This document shows, piece after piece, positions 41,274 to 48,242 of a stretch of DNA of 63,379 nt. The notes beneath the pieces were generated by a model. That model was not told the origin of the DNA. It saw only the letters and a program-made list of their open reading frames with translations, and searched no databases. The position numbers were made by a program, and so were the translations under genes. This DNA is from Candidatus Rokuibacteriota bacterium. Lineage in GTDB: Bacteria > Methylomirabilota > Methylomirabilia > Rokubacteriales > CSP1-6. The stretch spans positions 1 through 63,379 of the forward strand of contig QHRU01000058.1 in assembly GCA_003220225.1 (NCBI GenBank), read 5' to 3'. Position 1 is the stretch's first letter. Each line of letters begins with the position of its first letter.

Positions 41274-43622
41274 GTGGTCGTGGCGGTCCGCCCCGCCGTC
41301 CTTCTGGTCCTCTCTCTCGCGCTGGCGCTGAGCTCTGCCCAGGCGTCGGCGCAGGACTGGAGCGGCATCGACGAGGCGGCCGTCGACGCCGTCGGCTCCG
41401 GCGAGGTTCCCGGCATCGTGGTGGTGGTCGGGCGCGGCGACGACATCGTCTACCGGCGCGCGTGGGGCATGCGGCGCGTGGTGCCCGAGCCGGTCGCGAT
41501 GACGGAGGACACGATCTTCGACATCGCGTCGCTGACCAAGCCGCTCGGCACCACGTTAGCCGTGATGTCGCTCGTCGAGCGCGGCCACGTGAAGCTCGAC
41601 GCGCCGCTCGGCCGCTACCTGAAGGAATTCCGCGGGCGCGCCCACGAGCTGGTGACCGTCCGCCGTCTGCTCACGCACAGCGCGGGGTTGCCCGCCATCC
41701 CGCCCGCCGGCAGCGTGAGCCCCGGGTTTCCGAAGGCGGCGACGCTGCTTGCGAAGCTGCCGTTCGACTACCCGCCGGGCAGCTCGTTCCAGTACAGCGA
41801 CACCGGCTTCATCCTGCTCGGCGAGATGGTGCGGCGGGTCTCGGGCGAGCCGCTCGACCGCTACCTCGATCAGCACGTCTTCAAGCCGCTCGGGCTTCGC
41901 GACACGGGCTTCAATCCGTCTGGGCGCGTGCGCGACCGCGTCGCGCCCACCGAGTTTGCGAACGGCCACCTGCTCGTCGGCGAGGCGCACGATCCACGGG
42001 CGCGCGTGCTCGGCGGCGTGGCCGGGCATGCCGGCATGTTCTCGACGGCGTGGGACCTCGCGCGGATCTGCCGCATGCTCGTGGACGGCGGCGCGCTCGA
42101 AGGCAAGCGCGTGTTCAAGTCGGCGACGATCGCGACCATGTGGGCGCGCTCGCCCGAGGGCAACGCCAGCCGCGCGCTCGGCTGGGACGTGTCCAGCTCC
42201 TTCTCGCGCACGGCGTCGCCGTTCTTTCCGCCGGAGGCGGTGGGCCATCTCGGCTTCACCGGCACCTCCGTCTGGATCGACCCGCTCACGCGCTCGTACC
42301 TGATCCTCCTCACGAATCGCGTGCACCCCAGCGGCGGCGGCGCCACCAAGATCCGCGAGCTGCGCATGCGCGTGGCGGCGGCGGCGGGCGCGGCGCTCTT
42401 CGTGCCGGAGCTCGGGACCAAGGTGGCGATGGGCGACTCCACCACGCCCGCGGCCGACGGCGGCGACGAGGCGAAGCCCCCCCGTCCCGCGTCCGTCGTG
42501 CGCTCCGGCCTGGACGTGCTCGTCGCGCAGGATTTCGCGCCGATCGCGGGCTACACGGTGGGGCTGGTGACCAACCAGACCGGGATCGACGCGCAGAGTC
42601 GCCGCGCGATCGACCTGCTGGCGGCGTCGCCGCGCGTGAAGCTGTCGGCGATCTTCACGCCCGAGCACGGCCTCACCGGCGACGCCAATACCGAGGTGCC
42701 GCACGGCCGCGACGCGATCACAGGGCTGCCGGTGTGGAGCCTCTACGGCAATACGCGACGCCCGACCGGCTTCATGCTGCGCGGCCTCGACCTGATCGTG
42801 TTCGACATCCAGGACGTGGGCGTGCGCTACTACACGTACCTCACAACGCTCGTCTACGTGATGGAGGAGGCAGCGCGCGCGGGAGTTCCCGTGCTCGTGC
42901 TCGACCGGCCCAATCCCATCACGGGTCGCGTCGTCGAGGGCCCGCTGATGGATCCCGACCTCGCCTCGTTCACGGGGCCCCATCCGATTCCCGTCCGCAC
43001 CGGCATGACCATCGGCGAGTTCGCGCGCATGGCGGCCGTCGAGCGGAACATTCCCGTGTCGCTCACGATCGTGCCGCTCGAGGGCTGGGAGCGTGGGCGC
43101 TGGTTCGACGAGACGGGGCTGCCGTGGGTGAACCCGTCACCGAATATCCGCTCGCTGACGCAGGCCTTGCTCTATGCCGGGATCGGGTTGCTGGAGTCGA
43201 CGAACGTCTCGGTGGGGCGGGGGACGGAGCGGCCGTTCGAGGTCGTCGGGGCGCCCTGGCTCGATCCGCACCGCGTGAGCCAGGACTTGAACGCGCTGCG
43301 GCTGCGCGGCGTGGCCTTCGAGCCCGTGGTCTTCACGCCGAGCGCCGACATGTATGCGGGGATGCCCTGCGGCGGCGTCCGCGTCGTCGTCACGGACCGG
43401 GAGACGATCCGGCCGGTGACGGTGGGGCTGGCGATCGCGAGGACGCTACGGAGCCGTCACCGCGACCAGTTCAGGCCCGAGGCGATCCAGAACCTCCTGG
43501 TGAATCGCGCGACGATGTGGGCCTTCTTGCGGAACGAGTCGTTGGATCGGCTGGTGGCGTGGACCGAGATGGAGCGGAACAGCTTCCTGAACCGGCGCGC
43601 GTCGTACCTCATCTACCGTTAG
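41274..43622 (+). CDS. Secreted beta-lactamase-fold hydrolase fused to NamZ-type (DUF1343) muramidase
   Basis: A 782-residue exported protein. A signal peptide (residues 1-27, ending ASAQ) is followed by a serine beta-lactamase/class C-like domain (S86xxK89 in ASLTKP, Tyr motif FQYSDTGF, HLGFTGTS near residue 325). From about residue 415 follows a DUF1343 domain (GLVTNQTGID, FTPEHGLTGDAN, DIQDVGVRYYTY). DUF1343/NamZ enzymes remove terminal MurNAc from peptidoglycan fragments. The fusion suggests combined stem-peptide and sugar trimming for wall recycling. The GTG at 41274 (or 41280) is near-leaderless. Confidence 0.88.
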   Translation: MVVAVRPAVLLVLSLALALSSAQASAQDWSGIDEAAVDAVGSGEVPGIVVVVGRGDDIVYRRAWGMRRVVPEPVAMTEDTIFDIASLTKPLGTTLAVMSLVERGHVKLDAPLGRYLKEFRGRAHELVTVRRLLTHSAGLPAIPPAGSVSPGFPKAATLLAKLPFDYPPGSSFQYSDTGFILLGEMVRRVSGEPLDRYLDQHVFKPLGLRDTGFNPSGRVRDRVAPTEFANGHLLVGEAHDPRARVLGGVAGHAGMFSTAWDLARICRMLVDGGALEGKRVFKSATIATMWARSPEGNASRALGWDVSSSFSRTASPFFPPEAVGHLGFTGTSVWIDPLTRSYLILLTNRVHPSGGGATKIRELRMRVAAAAGAALFVPELGTKVAMGDSTTPAADGGDEAKPPRPASVVRSGLDVLVAQDFAPIAGYTVGLVTNQTGIDAQSRRAIDLLAASPRVKLSAIFTPEHGLTGDANTEVPHGRDAITGLPVWSLYGNTRRPTGFMLRGLDLIVFDIQDVGVRYYTYLTTLVYVMEEAARAGVPVLVLDRPNPITGRVVEGPLMDPDLASFTGPHPIPVRTGMTIGEFARMAAVERNIPVSLTIVPLEGWERGRWFDETGLPWVNPSPNIRSLTQALLYAGIGLLESTNVSVGRGTERPFEVVGAPWLDPHRVSQDLNALRLRGVAFEPVVFTPSADMYAGMPCGGVRVVVTDRETIRPVTVGLAIARTLRSRHRDQFRPEAIQNLLVNRATMWAFLRNESLDRLVAWTEMERNSFLNRRASYLIYR

Positions 43623-43670
43623 TGCTCCGGACCTATACGCGTGGTGTGACCTCCGATGTTGATGGTAGAT

Positions 43671-43857
43671 GGGGGGCTGCGAGGCGCGCCCCCCATACCC
43701 CCCACGCGACGACCGTTCTGACAGCGACCGTTCTGAAAGGGGCTGCGAGGCGCGCCCCCCATACCCCCCACGCGACGACCGTTCTGACAGCGACCGTTCT
43801 GAAAGGGGCTGCGAGGCGCGCCCCCCATACCCCCCACGCTACGACCGTTCTGACAGA
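43671..43857 (-). repeat. Tandem repeat, about three 66-bp units
   Basis: Starts of the shared GGGGCTGCGAGG lie at 43673, 43739 and 43805, exactly 66 bp apart. Each unit holds a GGGGGGC/GCCCCCC hairpin (family 3-like), CATACCCCCCACGC and a doubled GACCGTTCTGA. 66 bp is 22 codons, so all units share a frame in which the minus strand is open, but I see no start signal or sensible protein. It lies between convergent genes and may terminate both. Confidence 0.85.
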
Positions 43858-43877
43858 CACCCGTCGGGCGCTGATGC

Positions 43878-44831
43878 TCACTTCTCGATGACGCGCAGCT
43901 TGACGTCGGGCTTCAGCTTCTCGCGGCGATCGGCGGGGACGGTGACGGTTGCGGCATCGCCGTCGCTCACGAACCGCTCCTGGGGGTGCTTGTCGAACCA
44001 CGCGAGCCACGAGGCAAGGTCGCGCTCGAGGACTTGGATGCGCGGCAGGCGCATCGGATCGAAGCCGCGCGCGAACGGCGAGAGGGCGGCGCCGCCGGCC
44101 ACCATGAGGATCGCGTCGTGCTCGTACGCGGTGCCCTTGGCGCTGCCCCGGAGCGCCCACGCGACCTCGCGCGGGTAGACGCCGTGCGGCAGCGCGATCG
44201 TGCGGATCTTGTAGTCGGGCACGTGGCGCTGGATCCACTGCTGCGCCTCGGCGATCTGCAGGCGCACGACCGCCTCGTCGTACTTGCCGAGGTTGGCGTG
44301 CCAGAGCGTGTGGTTGCCGATCTCGTAGCCGTGGGACACCAGATATTGGAGCTTCTTGCCCTCGTACTCCGGCTGGTTGAAGAGGCGATTGGGCTTGCTG
44401 GCGCCCGGCAGCACGTAGAACGTGGCGGCGCGGCCGAAGTCCGGCTTCTCGTGCAGGAAGGCCTCCAGAATGCCCACCGCGCACTTCGGGTCGATCTCGA
44501 GCGCGCCGTTGGTCTCGACGTAGCGGAACTGGCCGGGCGACGAGTCGTCGAAGGTGAGCACGACCGGGGTGGTGCCGGCCGGCACCGTGATGCGGCCGTC
44601 GAGGAGCGCGTTGAGCGATTGCAGCCGGTAGCCGCGCGCGTAGAGGGTCTCGAGGTCGCGCCGGAAGTTCTCGGGCGTGCGCGTCCAGCGATCTTCGGGA
44701 TAGTCGACCTTGTGGTACTCGAGAATCATCAGCCGCCCGAGCTCGTTGGCGGTGCGCTGATCGGCCCACACGAAGGCGGCGAACATCAGCGCGGCGGCCA
44801 GCACCAGGACGGCGACGAGGGCGAGCCTCAT
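43878..44831 (-). CDS. Polysaccharide deacetylase family protein
   Basis: A 317-residue NodB-fold protein with an N-terminal membrane anchor (LALVAVLVLAAALMFAAFVW). It has LTFDDSSPGQFRY as the first metal/base motif (TFDD), GNHTLWHANL as the HxxxH metal motif, and TIALPHGVYP near the RxxxY/P motif. It should N-deacetylate surface glycans or peptidoglycan. Its ATG overlaps the upstream gene's stop (ATGA). Confidence 0.87.
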   Translation of the reverse strand: MRLALVAVLVLAAALMFAAFVWADQRTANELGRLMILEYHKVDYPEDRWTRTPENFRRDLETLYARGYRLQSLNALLDGRITVPAGTTPVVLTFDDSSPGQFRYVETNGALEIDPKCAVGILEAFLHEKPDFGRAATFYVLPGASKPNRLFNQPEYEGKKLQYLVSHGYEIGNHTLWHANLGKYDEAVVRLQIAEAQQWIQRHVPDYKIRTIALPHGVYPREVAWALRGSAKGTAYEHDAILMVAGGAALSPFARGFDPMRLPRIQVLERDLASWLAWFDKHPQERFVSDGDAATVTVPADRREKLKPDVKLRVIEK

Positions 44832-46369
44832 CGGGCCGCCAGCGGGCTCTTGGCCCGGAGGGCCGCGCCCGTGTAGTCGTTGCGCGGGTTCCACAGCATC
44901 CACCCGGTGCCACCGCCCTCGTCGGTGCCGCGGATCTGGTCGCGGATCTCGGATATGCCGAAGATGCGCCGGTCGAACGCGTAGTCCTTGAAGTCCTGCA
45001 GCCAGGGCCGCACGCGCGCCGGCGTGTGCCCCGCGCGCCTGCGCATCAGCCGCACGCTCTCGCGCACGACCGCGTAGGAGTTCTGGACGGGGTTGCGGAA
45101 GCCCGGGATGCCGACGTGGTAGCCCGAGGGATAGACCATCGGGCAGAGGTAGTCCAGGTGCGGCGCCAGCTCCTCGATGCGCTGGCCGATGTCCGTGTCG
45201 TTCTCGTTGAACGCGGTGTAGCCGAAGAGGTCGGCGGCCACGTAGGCGCCGCGCGCGCCCAGCTCCTTGCGCGCCAGCTCGAGGAAGGCGGCGATGGTCG
45301 GCAGCCGCGTCTCCTTGGTGACGGGCTTGAGGTACTTGGCGGCCTGCAGCTTGCCGTCGGTCGGGAAGCGCACGTAGTCGAACTGGACCTCGTCGAAGCC
45401 GCGCTCGACGGCTTCCTTCGCGATGGCGACGTTGTAGTTCCATACCTCTTCGCGGAACGGGTCGACCCACGCGAGGTTCTCGCGATCGGTCCACGGCTTG
45501 CCGGTGCGGGCGTCCAGGACGGCCAGGTCGGGCCGCCTTGTGGCCAGGATGTTGTCCTTGAACGTCACGATCCGCGCGATCGTGTAGACGCCGCGGGCCT
45601 TGAGGTCGGCCATCATGCCGTCGAAGTCGCGCAGGGTGGCCGGCCCCTGGGCGCCGATGGCCAGCGCCTGCTCGACACGCGTCGGATAGATGATCCAGCC
45701 GCGGTCGCCCTTGACGTCGATGACCACCGCGTTCAACTCGGTACGCTCGAGCAGGTCGAGCACGCGGCTGCGGATGGTGCGATCGCCGAAGCCGAAGTAG
45801 GTGAGGTAGGCCGCCTTGATCGCCTGCGGCCGCATCACGACCTCGAGCGGTCCCTTCATCGGCGTGGGCTCCACGCTGACCTTCATGTATCCCGGACGCT
45901 TGACGATCAGCGTCGCGTCCGGCGGCGGCGTCACCGTGAACGCCCCGTCGTCGCCGACGCGCGTCTCGACGCCGCCCCCCACCACGGACGCGCCGACGAG
46001 GGCCTGTCCGTCCTGGTCCAGCACCTTGCCGCTCACGGCGCCTGACCACGTGCCGCGCGGGCGCTCGGGCTGCGCGGGCTGGGGCGCGGGCCGCACGTCG
46101 GGCACGGGCCGCGCGCGCGCGCGCCGCGCGTCGGGCGTGAGCCGCGCCGTCTGCAGCGTCTTCGCGGGAGGCGCGGGCGGCTGATCGCTCACGCGCGGGT
46201 TGATGGACGCGACCACGCGCGCGGGCGGCTCCGACTCCATGAGGAGACCGAGTCGCTCGGGCGCCAGCAGGCCGTAGCCGGAGAGGATGGCGGCCGCCAG
46301 GAGTCCCACCGTGTAGCCGGCATCGAGCAGAGGGCGCGGTGTGGCGGGTCCGGTGGGTACTTCGAGCAT
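44828..46369 (-). CDS. Membrane-anchored putative glycoside hydrolase (DUF4015)
   Basis: A 513-residue protein: one N-terminal helix (~15-38), a Pro/Arg-rich linker, a carboxypeptidase-regulatory-like beta domain (residues ~105-170, GKVLDQDGQALVGASVV), then a DUF4015 TIM-barrel glycosidase-like domain (~185-500; VVIDVKGDRGWIIYPT, FDEVQFDYVRFPTDG, DYLCPMVYPSGYH). The ATG at 46369 is preceded by GGAGCAAGG. It is paired with the deacetylase as an exopolysaccharide-modifying duo; substrate unknown. Confidence 0.83.
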   Translation of the reverse strand: MLEVPTGPATPRPLLDAGYTVGLLAAAILSGYGLLAPERLGLLMESEPPARVVASINPRVSDQPPAPPAKTLQTARLTPDARRARARPVPDVRPAPQPAQPERPRGTWSGAVSGKVLDQDGQALVGASVVGGGVETRVGDDGAFTVTPPPDATLIVKRPGYMKVSVEPTPMKGPLEVVMRPQAIKAAYLTYFGFGDRTIRSRVLDLLERTELNAVVIDVKGDRGWIIYPTRVEQALAIGAQGPATLRDFDGMMADLKARGVYTIARIVTFKDNILATRRPDLAVLDARTGKPWTDRENLAWVDPFREEVWNYNVAIAKEAVERGFDEVQFDYVRFPTDGKLQAAKYLKPVTKETRLPTIAAFLELARKELGARGAYVAADLFGYTAFNENDTDIGQRIEELAPHLDYLCPMVYPSGYHVGIPGFRNPVQNSYAVVRESVRLMRRRAGHTPARVRPWLQDFKDYAFDRRIFGISEIRDQIRGTDEGGGTGWMLWNPRNDYTGAALRAKSPLAAR

Positions 46370-46451
46370 TCCTTGCTCCGACAATAGCCAAGCGGTGCGG
46401 ACGCGCCAAGAAAAAGCTTGCGTAGCGCGTTTTACGCTCTAACAAACACCG

Positions 46452-46457
46452 TACAAT
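46452..46457 (+). promoter_or_regulatory. -10 box just before the alpha/beta hydrolase gene
   Basis: TACAAT lies 8 nt before the ATG at 46466 in an AT-rich stretch, with no Shine-Dalgarno. This is the same spacing and hexamer as for hcmB. Confidence 0.45.
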
Positions 46458-46465
46458 CCCTGACC

Positions 46466-47311
46466 ATGACGCGTCAACTGCTCGCTTGCGAGGTCGCGCA
46501 GCGTCGCTCGGAGACGATCAACGGGCTGCAATTACAGTTCTTGCAAATGGGGCCGGAACGTGCGCCGGCGGTGTGCTTTCTTCATGGCGGCGCCGCGCAC
46601 GCCCACTGGTTCGATCGGGTCATGCCGGCCTTGGGAGACCGGTTCCACGTGATTTCCCTCGACCAGCGCGGCCACGGCGGGAGCCAGTGGGCGACTCCAC
46701 CGGCCTACGCCACCGAGGATTTCGCGGGCGATCTGCTCGCCCTGATGGACCGGCTGGGCTGGGTCCGGATGACGCTGGTGGGCCACTCGATGGGTGGCCA
46801 CAACGCGATGGGTTTTGCCTCCTGGCACCCCCAGCGCACGGCGGCCCTCGTCGTGGTCGACTCGCGGCCGTACCTGCCGCCCGATCGGGTCCAGCGCATG
46901 CGCGAGCGTGGTCGGCGGCCGCCACGCGTGCACGCCTCGGAGGAGGCGGCGGTGGCCTCGTTCCGGCTGTTGCCGCGTGACACCATCGCCGATCCGGCGC
47001 TGCTCGGCCACATGGCGCGCATGGGGCTGGCGCGCGTCGACGGCGGGTTCCGGTTTCGCTTCGATCCGGCCTGCTATGCCGACCGCAAGCCGGTGGACTG
47101 CTGGCCCCTCCTGCCAGGCGTCACGGCGCCCACCCTCGTCGTCCGCGGCGAGCATTCGCCGGTCCTGCCGCTGGAGATGGCCGCGCGCATGCTCGAGACG
47201 ATCCCGAACGCGGAGCTCGTCGAGATTCCCGGCGCGTACCACCATCTGACCCTCGACGCGCCGGAGGCGTTCAGCGCCGCCCTCGACCGGTTCCTGCGCC
47301 GCACCCTGTGA
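46466..47311 (+). CDS. Alpha/beta hydrolase
   Basis: A 281-residue alpha/beta-hydrolase of the haloalkane dehalogenase/esterase type: oxyanion region FLHGGAAH, nucleophile elbow GHSMGGHNA, a late Asp near RGEHSP and the final His in YHHLTLDAP. No export signal, so cytoplasmic. The ATG at 46466 follows the -10 box. It overlaps the next gene by 4 nt. Confidence 0.87.
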   Translation: MTRQLLACEVAQRRSETINGLQLQFLQMGPERAPAVCFLHGGAAHAHWFDRVMPALGDRFHVISLDQRGHGGSQWATPPAYATEDFAGDLLALMDRLGWVRMTLVGHSMGGHNAMGFASWHPQRTAALVVVDSRPYLPPDRVQRMRERGRRPPRVHASEEAAVASFRLLPRDTIADPALLGHMARMGLARVDGGFRFRFDPACYADRKPVDCWPLLPGVTAPTLVVRGEHSPVLPLEMAARMLETIPNAELVEIPGAYHHLTLDAPEAFSAALDRFLRRTL

Positions 47312-48153
47312 GGATGCTCTCCGCGGCGCTGGCGCTCGTGCTCGCCGGCTGCGCCGCGCCGCCGCTCGAGCGGCCGAGCTTCACGCCCACGGACGCCGGC
47401 CGGATCGCCGTCCCCGTGAGCCGTGACGAGACGCTGACGGGGACCCTCACGCTGCCGGGCGCGGGGAGCCCCGTCCCGGCCGTCGTCCTCATGCACGGCT
47501 GCAGCGGCGTGTCGCCCACGCATCATTTCTGGGCGACGACCCTGCGCGGCTGGGGCTACGCCGGGCTCGTCCTCGATTCCTTCGGCGCCCGCGGCGTGAG
47601 ATCGGTGTGCGAGACGGGCGGCATCACCTCCGAGCAGCGGGTGGAGGACGCGTTCGCCGCGCTCGGCACGCTGGCCACGCACCCGGGCATCGATCCGCGG
47701 CGCGTCGCGCTGATGGGCTTCTCGCACGGCGGCGGGACGGTGCTGGCCGCGGCGGCGCCCTGGATCGCGCGACGGTATGCGACGCCCGGCGGCCCCGCCT
47801 TCCGCGCGCTGATCGCCTTCTACCCGCGCTGCGAGGCCCGCTATCCCGGCACGCCGCTCGCGGCGCCGTTGCGGATCCACATCGGCGCGCTCGACGACTG
47901 GACGCCGGCCCCGCCGTGCGAGACGCTCGTCGCCATGCTGCAGCGCTCCGGCGCCGACGCCCGGATCACCGTATACCCGGACTCTCACCATGGCTTCGAT
48001 TCCACCCGGCGGGGGCCGCCAGTGCGCCTGCCGAACGTGTCGGTCTACGGCGCTGGCCGGCGGGGTGCGAGCGTAGGGCCGAATCCCGTGGCGGCTCAGC
48101 GTGCCCGCGACAACGTCCGCCGCGAGCTGGAGGAATTACTTGGCCACCCCTGA
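47308..48153 (+). CDS. Dienelactone hydrolase-family lipoprotein
   Basis: A 281-residue alpha/beta hydrolase with a lipobox (VLAGC) close to a short signal sequence, so probably anchored to a membrane on the periplasmic side. It has VVLMHGCSGVS, nucleophile motif GFSHGGGT, and the catalytic Asp and His in GALDDWTP and DSHHGFD. The GTG start overlaps the previous stop. A family 3 repeat follows immediately. Confidence 0.84.
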   Translation: MRMLSAALALVLAGCAAPPLERPSFTPTDAGRIAVPVSRDETLTGTLTLPGAGSPVPAVVLMHGCSGVSPTHHFWATTLRGWGYAGLVLDSFGARGVRSVCETGGITSEQRVEDAFAALGTLATHPGIDPRRVALMGFSHGGGTVLAAAAPWIARRYATPGGPAFRALIAFYPRCEARYPGTPLAAPLRIHIGALDDWTPAPPCETLVAMLQRSGADARITVYPDSHHGFDSTRRGPPVRLPNVSVYGAGRRGASVGPNPVAAQRARDNVRRELEELLGHP

Positions 48154-48162
48154 TGGCACGTC

Positions 48163-48242
48163 CTCTATTGTGGGGGCCCCGACACGGCCCCCACACCCCC
48201 ATACGCTCGGAACCGCCCCGGGAAACCCGGGACGGTCCTCGA
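48163..48242 (+). repeat. Two-hairpin palindromic repeat (family 3)
   Basis: GTGGGGGCC...GGCCCCCAC is followed by CCCCATACGCTCGG and a second hairpin built on CCGCCCCGGG/CCCGGGACGG, ending CCTCGAT. It closely parallels 35283-35366. It lies exactly between two convergent genes and probably acts as a bidirectional terminator. Confidence 0.65.

Noticed and set aside
43619-43837. Minus-strand frame with a perfect 22-residue repeat
   Set aside because: It arises from the 66-bp DNA tandem repeat, has no ribosome site and no sensible composition; treated as repeat DNA.
43671-43857. CRISPR array at the tandem repeat
   Set aside because: Units are contiguous with no unique spacers.
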